Source: Rhabditoides inermis
Taxonomy: Eukaryota > Nematoda > Chromadorea > Rhabditida > Rhabditidae
Length of the DNA stretch: 64,000 nucleotides
NCBI GenBank assembly: GCA_963966185.1
Contig: CAWZYM010000434.1
Coordinates: 186,001-250,000, forward strand
Direction: 5' to 3'
Every line of letters starts with the position of its first letter. The stretch's first letter is position 1. Position numbers and translations under genes: made by a program. Of this stretch, positions 25,114-37,632 are shown piece by piece. The notes below the pieces were generated by a model. That model made no database searches, was not told the DNA's origin, and saw only the letters and a list, made by a program, of their open reading frames with translations.

Positions 25114-26345
25114 ATGTCCATTTGAAAGAGAAGACATTCGTTTTCATATCCATATGAAAAAGAAGACATTCGTTTTCATATCCATATGAAAGAGAAGACA
25201 TTCGTTTTTATATCCATATGAAAGAGAAGACATTCGTTTTCATATCCATATGAAAGAGAAGACATTCGTTTTCATATCCATATGAAAAAGAAGACATTCG
25301 TTTTCATATCCATTTGAAAGAGAAGACATTCGTTTTTATATCCATATGAAATAGAACACATTCGTTTTCATATCCATATGAAAGAGAAGACATTCGTTTT
25401 CATATCCATATGAAAGAGGCGACATTCTTCCGCATATCCATATGAAAGAGAAGACATTCGTTTTCATAACCATATGAAAGAAAAGACATTCGTTTTCATA
25501 TCCATATGAAAGAGGAGAAATTCGTTTTCATATCCATATGAAAGAGAAGACATTCGTTTGCATATCCACATAAAAGAGAAGACATTCGTTTTCATATCCA
25601 TCTGAAAGAGAAGACATTCGTTTTCATATCAATAAGAGAAGACATTCGTTTTCGAATCCAAATGAAAGATAAGATATTTGTTTTCACATCCATATGAAAG
25701 AGAAGACATTCGTTTTCATATCCATATGAAAGAGAAGACATTCGTTTTCATATCAATAAGAGAAGAAATTCGTTTTCATATCCATATGAAAGAGAAGACA
25801 TTCGTTTTCATATCCATATGAAAGAAAAGACATTCGTTTTTATACGCATCTGAAAGAGAAGACATTCGTTTTCATATCCATATGAAAGAGAAGACATTCG
25901 TTTTTATATCCATATGAAAAAGAAGACATTCGTTTTCATATCCATATGAAAGAGAAGACATTCGTTTTCATATCCATATGAAAAAGAAGACATTCGTTTT
26001 CATATCCATATGAAAGAGAAGACATTCGTTTTCATATCCATATGAAATAGAAGACATTCGTTTTCATATCCACATGAAATAGAAGACATTCGTTTTCATA
26101 TCCATATGAAAGAGAAGACATTCGTTTTCATATCCATAAGAGAAGACATTCGTTTTCATATCCGTGTGAAAGAGAAAACATTCGTTTTCATATCCATATA
26201 AAAGAGAAGACATTAGTTTTCATATCCATATGAAAAAGAAGACATTCGTTTTCATATTCATTTGAAAGAGAAGACATTCATTTTTATATCCATAAGAAAA
26301 GACATTCGTTTTCATATCCGTGTGAAAGAGAAGAAATTCTTTTTT
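25114..26345 (+). repeat. Family C higher-order repeat, 1232-bp copy
   Basis: GGCGAC marker at 25418, 304 bp in. It carries private variants TTTGCATATCC (about 25558) and TTTTTATACGCATCTG (about 25838). The same length and variants recur at 28730-29961. Confidence 0.9.
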
Positions 26346-27233
26346 ATGTCCATTTGAAAGAGAAGACATTCGTTTTCATATCCACATGAAATAGAAGACA
26401 TTCGTTTTCATATCCATATGAAAGAGAAGACATTCGTTTTCATATCCATATGAAAGAGAAGACATTCGTTTTCATATCCATATGAAAGAGAAGACATTCG
26501 TTTTCATATCCATATGAAAGAGAAGACATTCGTTTTCATATCCATATGAAAGAGAAGACATTCGTTTTCATATCCACGTGAAATAGAAGACATTCGTTTT
26601 CATATCCATATGAAAGAGAAGACATTCATTTTTATATCCATATGAAAGAGAAGACATTCGTTTTTATATCCATATGAAAGAGAAGACATTCGTTTTCATA
26701 TCCACATGAAATAGAAGACATTCGTTTTCATATCCATATGAAAGAGAAGACATTCGTTTTCATATCCATATGAAAGAGAAGACATTCGTTTTCATATCCA
26801 TATGAAAGAGAAGACATTCGTTTTCATATCCATATGAAAAAGAAGACATTCGTTTTCATATCCATATGAAAGAGAAGACATTCGTTTTTATATCCATATG
26901 AAAAAGAAGACATTCGTTTTCATATCCATATGAAAGAGAAGACATTCGTTTTCATATCCATATGAAAAAGAAGACATTCGTTTTCATATCCATATGAAAG
27001 AGAAGACATTCGTTTTCATATCCATAAGAGAAGACATTCGTTTTCATATCCGTGTGAAAGAGAAAACATTCGTTTTCATATCCATATAAAAGAGAAGACA
27101 TTAGTTTTCATATCCATATGAAAAAGAAGACATTCGTTTTCATATTCATTTGAAAGAGAAGACATTCGTTTTTATATCCATAAGAGAAGACATTCGTTTT
27201 CATATCCGTGTGAAAGAGAAGAAATTCTTTTTT
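26346..27233 (+). repeat. Family C higher-order repeat, deleted copy (888 bp)
   Basis: No GGCGAC marker. It begins with the CCACATGAAATAG section soon after ATGTCC and contains CCACGTG at about 26574. Confidence 0.88.
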
Positions 27234-28729
27234 ATGTCCATTTGAAAGAGAAGACATTCGTTTTCATATCCATATGAAAAAGAAGACATTCGTTTTCATA
27301 TCCATATGAAAGAGAAGACATTCGTTTTTATATCCATATGAAAGAGAAGACATTCGTTTTCATATCCACATGAAATAGAAGACATTCGTTTTCATATCCA
27401 TATGAAAGAGAAGACATTCGTTTTCATATCCATATGAAAGAGAAGACATTCGTTTTCATATCCATATGAAAGAGAAGACATTCGTTTTCATATCCATATG
27501 AAAGAGAAGACATTCGTTTTCATATCCATATGAAAGAGAAGACATTCGTTTTCATATCCACGTGAAATAGAAGACATTCGTTTTCATATCCATATGAAAG
27601 AGAAGACATTCATTTTTATATCCATATGAAAGAGAAGACATTCGTTTTTATATCCATATGAAAGAGAAGACATTCGTTTTCATATCCACATGAAATAGAA
27701 GACATTCGTTTTCATATCCATATGAAAGAGAAGACATTCGTTTTCATATCCATATGAAAGAGAAGACATTCGTTTTCATATCCATATGAAAGAGAAGACA
27801 TTCGTTTTCATATCCATATGAAAGAGAAGACATTCGTTTTCATATCCATATGAAAGAGAAGACATTCGTTTTCATATCCATATGAAAGAGAAGACATTCG
27901 TTTTCATATCCATATGAAAGAGAAGACATTCGTTTTCATATCCATATGAAAGAGAAGACATTCGTTTTCATATCCACGTGAAATAGAAGACATTCGTTTT
28001 CATATCCATATGAAAGAGAAGACATTCATTTTTATATCCATATGAAAGAGAAGACATTCGTTTTTATATCCATATGAAAGAGAAGACATTCGTTTTCATA
28101 TCCACATGAAATAGAAGACATTCGTTTTCATATCCATATGAAAGAGAAGACATTCGTTTTCATATCCATATGAAAGAGAAGACATTCGTTTTCATATCCA
28201 TATGAAAGAGAAGACATTCGTTTTCATATCCATATGAAAAAGAAGACATTCGTTTTCATATCCATATGAAAGAGAAGACATTCGTTTTTATATCCATATG
28301 AAAAAGAAGACATTCGTTTTCATATCCATATGAAAGAGAAGACATTCGTTTTCATATCCATATGAAAAAGAAGACATTCGTTTTCATATCCATATGAAAG
28401 AGAAGACATTCGTTTTCATATCCATATGAAATAGAAGACATTCGTTTTCATATCCACATGAAATAGAAGACATTCGTTTTCATATCCATATGAAAGAGAA
28501 GACATTCGTTTTCATATCCATAAGAGAAGACATTCGTTTTCATATCCGTGTGAAAGAGAAAACATTCGTTTTCATATCCATATAAAAGAGAAGACATTAG
28601 TTTTCATATCCATATGAAAAAGAAGACATTCGTTTTCATATTCATTTGAAAGAGAAGACATTCGTTTTTATATCCATAAGAGAAGACATTCGTTTTCATA
28701 TCCGTGTGAAAGAGAAGAAATTCTTTTTT
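27234..28729 (+). repeat. Family C higher-order repeat with 416-bp internal duplication (1496 bp)
   Basis: No GGCGAC marker. The CCACGTG variant occurs twice, at about 27558 and 27974, 416 bp (13 units) apart, which marks an internal tandem duplication. Confidence 0.88.
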
Positions 28730-29961
28730 ATGTCCATTTGAAAGAGAAGACATTCGTTTTCATATCCATATGAAAAAGAAGACATTCGTTTTCATATCCA
28801 TATGAAAGAGAAGACATTCGTTTTTATATCCATATGAAAGAGAAGACATTCGTTTTCATATCCATATGAAAGAGAAGACATTCGTTTTCATATCCATATG
28901 AAAAAGAAGACATTCGTTTTCATATCCATTTGAAAGAGAAGACATTCGTTTTTATATCCATATGAAATAGAACACATTCGTTTTCATATCCATATGAAAG
29001 AGAAGACATTCGTTTTCATATCCATATGAAAGAGGCGACATTCTTCCGCATATCCATATGAAAGAGAAGACATTCGTTTTCATAACCATATGAAAGAAAA
29101 GACATTCGTTTTCATATCCATATGAAAGAGGAGAAATTCGTTTTCATATCCATATGAAAGAGAAGACATTCGTTTGCATATCCACATAAAAGAGAAGACA
29201 TTCGTTTTCATATCCATCTGAAAGAGAAGACATTCGTTTTCATATCAATAAGAGAAGACATTCGTTTTCGAATCCAAATGAAAGATAAGATATTTGTTTT
29301 CACATCCATATGAAAGAGAAGACATTCGTTTTCATATCCATATGAAAGAGAAGACATTCGTTTTCATATCAATAAGAGAAGAAATTCGTTTTCATATCCA
29401 TATGAAAGAGAAGACATTCGTTTTCATATCCATATGAAAGAAAAGACATTCGTTTTTATACGCATCTGAAAGAGAAGACATTCGTTTTCATATCCATATG
29501 AAAGAGAAGACATTCGTTTTTATATCCATATGAAAAAGAAGACATTCGTTTTCATATCCATATGAAAGAGAAGACATTCGTTTTCATATCCATATGAAAA
29601 AGAAGACATTCGTTTTCATATCCATATGAAAGAGAAGACATTCGTTTTCATATCCATATGAAATAGAAGACATTCGTTTTCATATCCACATGAAATAGAA
29701 GACATTCGTTTTCATATCCATATGAAAGAGAAGACATTCGTTTTCATATCCATAAGAGAAGACATTCGTTTTCATATCCGTGTGAAAGAGAAAACATTCG
29801 TTTTCATATCCATATAAAAGAGAAGACATTAGTTTTCATATCCATATGAAAAAGAAGACATTCGTTTTCATATTCATTTGAAAGAGAAGACATTCATTTT
29901 TATATCCATAAGAAAAGACATTCGTTTTCATATCCGTGTGAAAGAGAAGAAATTCTTTTTT
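28730..29961 (+). repeat. Family C higher-order repeat, second 1232-bp copy
   Basis: Same length as 25114-26345. GGCGAC lies 304 bp in (29034), and the same private TTTGCATATCC and ATACGCATCTG variants are present, so the two are direct duplicates. Confidence 0.9.
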
Positions 29962-31521
29962 ATGTCCATTTGAAAGAGAAGACATTCGTTTTCATATCCA
30001 TATGAAAAAGAAGACATTCGTTTTCATATCCATATGAAAGAGAAGACATTCGTTTTTATATCCATATGAAAGAGAAGACATTCGTTTTCATATCCATATG
30101 AAAGAGAAGACATTCGTTTTCATATCCATATGAAAAAGAAGACATTCGTTTTCATATCCATTTGAAAGAGAAGACATTCGTTTTTATATCCATATGAAAT
30201 AGAACACATTCGTTTTCATATCCATATGAAAGAGAAGACATTCGTTTTCATATCCACATGAAAGAGGCGACATTCTTCCGCATATCCATATGAAAGAGAA
30301 GACATTCGTTTTCATAACCATATGAAAGAAAAGACATTCGTTTTCATATCCATATGAAAGAGGAGAAATTCGTTTTCATATCCATATGAAAGAGAAGACA
30401 TTCGTTTTCATATCCACATAAAAGAGAAGACATTCGTTTTCATATCCATCTGAAAAAGAAGACATTCGTTTTCATATCCATATGAAAGAGAAGACATTCG
30501 TTTTTATATCCATATGAAAGAGAAGACATTCGTTTTCATATCCATATGAAAGAGAAGACATTCGTTTTCATATCCATATGAAAAAGAAGACATTCGTTTT
30601 CATATCCACATGAAATAGAAGACATTCGTTTTCATATCCATATGAAAGAGAAGACATTCGTTTTCATATCCATATGAAAGAGAAGACATTCGTTTTCATA
30701 TCCATATGAAAGAGAAGACATTCGTTTTCATATCCATATGAAAGAGAAGACATTCGTTTTCATATCCATATGAAAGAGAAGACATTCGTTTTCATATCCA
30801 CGTGAAATAGAAGACATTCGTTTTCATATCCATATGAAAGAGAAGACATTCATTTTTATATCCATATGAAAGAGAAGACATTCGTTTTTATATCCATATG
30901 AAAGAGAAGACATTCGTTTTCATATCCACATGAAATAGAAGACATTCGTTTTCATATCCATATGAAAGAGAAGACATTCGTTTTCATATCCATATGAAAG
31001 AGAAGACATTCGTTTTCATATCCATATGAAAGAGAAGACATTCGTTTTCATATCCATATGAAAAAGAAGACATTCGTTTTCATATCCATATGAAAGAGAA
31101 GACATTCGTTTTTATATCCATATGAAAAAGAAGACATTCGTTTTCATATCCATATGAAAGAGAAGACATTCGTTTTCATATCCATATGAAAAAGAAGACA
31201 TTCGTTTTCATATCCATATGAAAGAGAAGACATTCGTTTTCATATCCATATGAAATAGAAGACATTCGTTTTCATATCCATATGAAAGAGAAGACATTCG
31301 TTTTCATATCCATAAGAGAAGACATTCGTTTTCATATCCGTGTGAAAGAGAAAACATTCGTTTTCATATCCATATAAAAGAGAAGACATTAGTTTTCATA
31401 TCCATATGAAAAAGAAGACATTCGTTTTCATATTCATTTGAAAGAGAAGACATTCGTTTTTATATCCATAAGAGAAGACATTCGTTTTCATATCCGTGTG
31501 AAAGAGAAGAAATTCTTTTTT
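29962..31521 (+). repeat. Family C higher-order repeat, deleted copy (1560 bp)
   Basis: GGCGAC marker at 30266. It then jumps from the CATCTGAAA unit (about 30448) straight to AAAAAGAAG units, skipping the AATCCAAATG section. Confidence 0.88.
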
Positions 31522-32329
31522 ATGTTCATTTGAAAGAGAAGACATTCGTTTTCATATCCATATGAAAAAGAAGACATTCGTTTTCATATCCATATGAAAG
31601 AGAAGACATTCGTTTTTATATCCATATGAAAGAGAAGACATTCGTTTTCATATCCATATGAAAGAGAAGACATTCGTTTTCATATACATATGAAAAAGAA
31701 GACATTCGTTTTCATATCCATTTGAAAGAGAAGACATTCGTTTTTATATCCATATGAAATAGAACACATTCGTTTTCATATCCATATGAAAGAGAAGACA
31801 TTCGTTTTCATATCCATATGAAAGAGGCGACATTCTTCCGCATATCCATATGAAAGAGAAGACATTCGTTTTCATAACCATATGAAAGAAAAGACATTCG
31901 TTTTCATATCCATATGAAAGAGGAGAAATTCGTTTTCATATCCATATGAAAGAGAAGACATTCGTTTGCATATCCACATAAAAGAGAAGACATTCGTTTT
32001 CATATCCATCTGAAAGAGAAGACATTCGTTTTCATATCAATAAGAGAAGACATTCGTTTTCGAATCCAAATGAAAGAGAAGACATTCGTTTTCATATCCA
32101 TAAGAGAAGACATTCGTTTTCATATCCGTGTGAAAGAGAAAACATTCGTTTTCATATCCATATAAAAGAGAAGACATTAGTTTTCATATCCATATGAAAA
32201 AGAAGACATTCGTTTTCATATTCATTTGAAAGAGAAGACATTCATTTTTATATCCATAAGAGAAGACATTCGTTTTCATATCCGTGTGAAAGAGAAGAAA
32301 TTCTTTTTTATGTCCATTTGAAAGAGAAG
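31522..32329 (+). repeat. Family C higher-order repeat, deleted copy (808 bp)
   Basis: Its start marker is the variant ATGTTC at 31522. GGCGAC lies at 31826. The second half is deleted: AATCCAAATG at about 32064 runs directly into ATCCATAAGAGAAG units. Confidence 0.88.
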
Positions 32330-34498
32330 ACATTCGTTTTCATATCCATATGAAAAAGAAGACATTCGTTTTCATATCCATATGAAAGAGAAGACATTCG
32401 TTTTTATATCCATATGAAAGAGAAGACATTCGTTTTCATATCCATATGAAAGAGAAGACATTCGTTTTCATATCCATATGAAAAAGAAGACATTCGTTTT
32501 CATATCCATTTGAAAGAGAAGACATTCGTTTTTATATCCATATGAAATAGAACACATTCGTTTTCATATCCATATGAAAGAGAAGACATTCGTTTTCATA
32601 TCCACATGAAAGAGGCGACATTCTTCCGCATATCCATATGAAAGAGAAGACATTCGTTTTCATAACCATATGAAAGAAAAGACATTCGTTTTCATATCCA
32701 TATGAAAGAGGAGAAATTCGTTTTCATATCCATATGAAAGAGAAGACATTCGTTTTCATATCCACATAAAAGAGAAGACATTCGTTTTCATATCCATCTG
32801 AAAGAGAAGACATTCGTTTTCATATCAATAAGAGAAGACATTCGTTTTCGAATCCAAATGAAAGATAAGATATTCGTTTTCACATCCATATGAAAGAGAA
32901 GACATTCGTTTTCATAACCATATGAAAGAAAAGACATTCGTTTTCATATCCATATGAAAGAGGAGAAATTCGTTTTCATATCCATATGAAAGAGAAGACA
33001 TTCGTTTTCATATCCACATAAAAGAGAAGACATTCGTTTTCATATCCATCTGAAAGAGAAGACATTCGTTTTCATATCAATAAAAGAAGACATTCGTTTT
33101 CGAATCCAAATGAAAGATAAGATATTCGTTTTCACATCCATATGAAAGAGAAGACATTCGTTTTCATATCCATATGAAAGAGAAGACATTCGTTTTCATA
33201 TCAATAAGAGAAGAAGTTCGTTTTCATATCCATATGAAAGAGAAGACATTCGTTTTCATATCCATATGAAAGAAAAGACATTCGTTTTCATATCCATATG
33301 AAAGAGAAGACATTCGTTTTTATATCCATATGAAAAAGAAGACATTCGTTTTCATATCCATATGAAAGAGAAGACATTCGTTTTCATATCCATATGAAAA
33401 AGAAGACATTCGTTTTCATATCCATATGAAAGAGAAGACATTCGTTTTCATATCCATATGAAAGAGAAGACATTCGTTTTCATATCCACATGAAATAGAA
33501 GACATTCGTTTTCATATCCATATGAAAGAGAAGACATTCGTTTTCATATCCACATGAAATAGAAGACATTCGTTTTCATATCCATATGAAAGAGAAGACA
33601 TTCGTTTTCATATCCATATGAAAGAGAAGACATTCGTTTTCATATCCATATGAAAGAGAAGACATTCGTTTTCATATCCATATGAAAGAGAAGACATTCG
33701 TTTTCATATCCATATGAAAGAGAAGACATTCGTTTTCATATCCACGTGAAATAGAAGACATTCGTTTTCATATCCATATGAAAGAGAAGACATTCATTTT
33801 TATATCCATATGAAAGAGAAGACATTCGTTTTTTATATCCATATGAAAGAGAAAACATTCGTTTTCATATCCACATGAAATAGAAGACATTCGTTTTCAT
33901 ATCCATATGAAAGAGAAGACATTCGTTTTCATATCCATATGAAAGAGAAGACATTCGTTTTCATATCCATATGAAAGAGAAGACATTCGTTTTCATATCC
34001 ATATGAAAAAGAAGACATTCGTTTTCATATCCATATGAAAGAGAAGACATTCGTTTTTATATCCATATGAAAAAGAAGACATTCGTTTTCATATCCATAT
34101 GAAAGAGAAGACATTCGTTTTCATATCCATATGAAAAAGAAGACATTCGTTTTCATATCCATATGAAAGAGAAGACATTCGTTTTCATATCCATATGAAA
34201 TAGAAGACATTCGTTTTCATATCCACAAGAAATAGAAGACATTCGTTTTCATATCCATATGAAAGAGAAGACATTCGTTTTCATATCCATAAGAGAAGAC
34301 ATTCGTTTTCATATCCGTGTGAAAGAGAAAACATTCGTTTTCATATCCATATAAAAGAGAAGACATTAGTTTTCATATCCATATGAAAAAGAAGACATTC
34401 GTTTTCATATTCATTTGAAAGAGAAGACATTCGTTTTTATATCCATAAGAGAAGACATTCGTTTTCATATCCGTGTGAAAGAGAAGAAATTCTTTTTT
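32330..34498 (+). repeat. Family C higher-order repeat, near-full copy (2169 bp)
   Basis: GGCGAC at 32614. It is 19 bp shorter than the 2188-bp copies. It contains the CCACGTG unit at about 33742, a one-base insertion in the T run at about 33830, and a CCACAAGAAATAG unit at about 34223. Confidence 0.9.
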
Positions 34499-36080
34499 AT
34501 GTCCATTTGAAAGAGAAGACATTCGTTTTCATATCCATATGAAAAAGAAGACATTCGTTTTCATATCCATATGAAAGAGAAGACATTCGTTTTTATATCC
34601 ATATGAAAGAGAAGACATTCGTTTTCATATCCATATGAAAGAGAAGACATTCGTTTTCATATCCATATGAAAAAGAAGACATTCGTTTTCATATCCATTT
34701 GAAAGAGAAGACATTCGTTTTTATATCCATATGAAATAGAACACATTCGTTTTCATATCCATATGAAAGAGAAGACATTCGTTTTCATATCCATATGAAA
34801 GAGGCGACATTCTTCTGCATATCCATATGAAAGAGAAGACATTCGTTTTCATAACCATATGAAAGAAAAGACATTCGTTTTCATATCCATATGAAAGAGG
34901 AGAAATTCGTTTTCATATCCATATGAAAGAGAAGACATTCGTTTGCATATCCACATAAAAGAGAAGACATTCGTTTTCATATCCATCTGAAAGAGAAGAC
35001 ATTCGTTTTCATATCAATAAGAGAAGACATTCGTTTTCGAATCCAAATGAAAGATAAGATATTCGTTTTCACATCCATATGAAAGAGAAGACATTCGTTT
35101 TCATATCCATATGAAAGAGAAGACATTCGTTTTCATATCAATAAGAGAAGAAATTCGTTTTCATATCCATATGAAAGAGAAGACATTCGTTTTCATATCC
35201 ATATGAAAGAAAAGACATTCGTTTTTATACGCATCTGAAAGAGAAGACATTCGTTTTCATATCCATATGAAAGAGAAGACATTCATTTTTATATCCATAT
35301 GAAAGAGAAGACATTCGTTTTTATATCCATATGAAAGAGAAGACATTCGTTTTCATATCCACATGAAATAGAAGACATTCGTTTTCATATCCATATGAAA
35401 GAGAAGACATTCGTTTTTATATCTATATGAAAGAGAAGACGTTCTATTTCATATCCATTTGAAAGAGAAGACGATCTTTTTCATATTTATATGAAAGAAA
35501 AGACATTCGTTTTCATATCCATTAAAAGAGAAGACATTCGTTTTCATATCCATATGAAAGAGAAGACATTCGTTTTCATATCCATATGAAAAAGAAGACA
35601 TTCGTTTTCATATCCATATGAAAGAGAAGACATTCGTTTTTATATCCATATGAAAAAGAAGACATTCGTTTTCAAATCCATATGAAAGAGAAGACATTCG
35701 TTTTCATATCCATATGAAAGAGAAGACATTCGTTTTCATATCCATATGAAAAAAAGACCTTCGTTTTCATATCCATTTGGAAGAGAAGACATTCGTTTTT
35801 ATATCCATATGAAAGAGAAGACATTCATTTTTATATCCATATGAAAGAGAAGACATTCGTTTTCATATCCATATGAAAAAGAAGACATTCGTTTTCATAT
35901 CCATTTGAAAGAGAAGACATTCGTTTTTATATCCATATGAAATAGAACACATTCGTTTTCATATCCATATGAAAGAGAAGACATTCGTTTTTATATCCAT
36001 ATGAAATAGAACACATTCGTTTTCATATCCATATGAAAGAGAAGACATTCGTTTTCATAACCATATGAAAGAAAAGACAT
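34499..36080 (+). repeat. Family C right end with diverged units
   Basis: GGCGAC at 34803, with TTCTGC in place of TTCCGC. From about 35420 units become diverged again (ATCTATATG, GACGTTCTATTTC, GACGATCTTTTTC, ATTTATATG). The array ends at 36080 in AAGACAT, fused directly to TTGAGATCTC of family A with no linker. Confidence 0.88.
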
Positions 36081-36943
36081 TTGAGATCTCTGCCGACAGA
36101 ACCTGACGGTTTGATTTCTCTGCGGCTAGAACCTGACGGTTTGAGATTTCTGCCTGCAGAACCTGACGGTTTGAGATATCTGGCGCTAGAACCTGACAGT
36201 TTGAGATATCTACCGACAGAACATGACGGTTTGAGATCTCTGCCAACAGAACCTGACGGTTTGAGGTCTCTGCCAACAGAACCTGACGGTTTGATATCTC
36301 TGCGGCTAGAACCTGACGGTTTGAGATTTCTGCCTGCAGAACCTGACGGTTTGAGATATCTGGCGCTAGAACCTGACAGTTTGAGACCTCTGCCGCTAGA
36401 ACCTGACGGTTTGAGAATTCTGCCGGCAGAACCTGACGGTTTGAGATATCTGGCGCTAGAACCTGACAGTTTGAGATATCTACCGACAGAACCTGACGGT
36501 TTGAGATCTCTGTCAACAGAACCTGACGGTTTGAGATTTCTGCCAACAGAACCTGACGGTTTGATATCTCTGCGGCTAGAACCTGACGGTTTGAGATTTC
36601 TGCCGGCTGAACCTGACGGTTTGAGATATCTGGCGCTAGAACCTGACGGTTTGAGATCTCTGCGGCTAGAACCTGACGGTTTGAAATCTCTGCGGCTAGA
36701 ACCTGACGGTTTGAGATCTCTGCGGCTAGAACCTGACGGTTTTAGAAAATTACCAACAGAACCTGACGATTTTAGTTCTCTGCCAACAGAACTTGACGGT
36801 TTGAGATCTCTACCAACAGAACCTGACGGTTTGAGATTTCTGGGCCTAGAACCTGACGGTTTGAGATAAATACCGTCAGAACCTGACAGTTTGAGATCTC
36901 TGCGGCTAGAACCTGACGGTTTGAGATATCTGGCGCTAGAACC
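36081..36943 (+). repeat. Family A array A12, fused directly to C
   Basis: About 29 units. It begins in mid-unit (TTGAGATCTCTGCC), so the C-to-A joint cut into an A block. It carries AGAAAATTACC at about 36745 where all sister blocks have AGATAATTACC. This removes an in-frame stop and lengthens the chance frame to 36869. It ends at the invariant A-to-B joint. Confidence 0.96.
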
Positions 36944-37603
36944 CCGTGTGTTAACAGTGTGTTAACAGTGTGTTAACAGTGTGTTAACAGTGTGTTAACA
37001 GTGTGTTAACAGTGTGTTAACAATGTGTTAACAGTGTGTTAACAGTGTGTTAACAGTGTGTTAACAGTGTGTTAACAATGTGTTAACAGTGTGTTAACAG
37101 TCTGTTAACAGTGTGTTAACAGTGTGTTAACAGTGTGTTAACAGTGTGTTAACAGTGTGTTAACAGTGTGTTAACAGTGTGTTAACAGTGTGTTAACAGT
37201 GTGTTAACAGTGTGTTAACAGTGTGTTAACAGTGTGTTAACAGTGTGTTAACAGTGTGTTAACAGTGTGTTAACAGTGTGTTAACAGTGTGTTAACAGTG
37301 TGTTAACAGTGTGTTAACAGTGTGTTAACAGTGTGTTAACAGTGTGTTAACAGTGTGTTAACAGTGTGTTAACAGTGTGTTAACAGTGTGTTAACAGTGT
37401 GTTAACAGTGTGTTAACAGTGTGTTAACAGTGTGTTAACGGTGTGTTACAGTGTGTTAACAGTGTGTTAACAGTGTGTTAACAGTGTGTTAACAGTGTGT
37501 TAACAGTGTGTTAACAGTGTGTTAACAGTGTGTTAACAGTGTGTTAACAGTGTGTTAACAGTGTGTTAACGGTGTGTTAAGAGTGTGTTAAGAGTGTGTA
37601 AAC
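36944..37603 (+). repeat. Family B array B12 (660 bp)
   Basis: About 60 units. It shows the subtype 2 edge pattern: AATG variants about 75 and 135 bp from the start, a TTAACGGTGTGTTACAG unit (one base short) at about 37440, then TTAACGG and two TTAAGAG units before the linker. One GTCTG variant occurs at about 37100. Confidence 0.98.
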
Positions 37604-37632
37604 ATCACATCACTATGGCTCACTGCACATCA
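37604..37632 (+). other. 29-bp linker, subtype 2 (GCTCAC)
   Basis: ATCACATCACTATGGCT then CACTGCACATCA. It differs from subtype 1 by one base (CAC instead of CGC). Confidence 0.95.

Larger units (their letters stand above)
18374..36080 (+). repeat. Family C 32-bp satellite array (17.7 kb)
   Basis: About 550 tandem units of consensus GAAAGAGAAGACATTCG plus TTTTCATATCCATAT. Most units contain the perfect dyad TTTCATAT-CC-ATATGAAA. Common variants are AAAAAGAAG, AAATAGAAG, ATCCACATG, ATCCGTGTG and a 28-bp unit with ATCCATAAGAGAAG. The unit length is not a multiple of 3 and stops occur throughout, so no long frame exists. Variant units are arranged in a roughly 2.19-kb higher-order repeat. There are no genes, other repeats or insertions in the array. 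Confidence 0.98.

Noticed and set aside
18374..36080. CRISPR array (about 32-bp direct repeats)
   Set aside because: Units abut with no spacers between them, and there are no cas genes. This is tandem satellite.
18374..36080. CENP-B box in the C unit (ATTCGTTTTCATATCC)
   Set aside because: It matches only the TTCG start. The conserved A and CGGG positions of the 17-bp box (NTTCGNNNNANNCGGGN) are not present.
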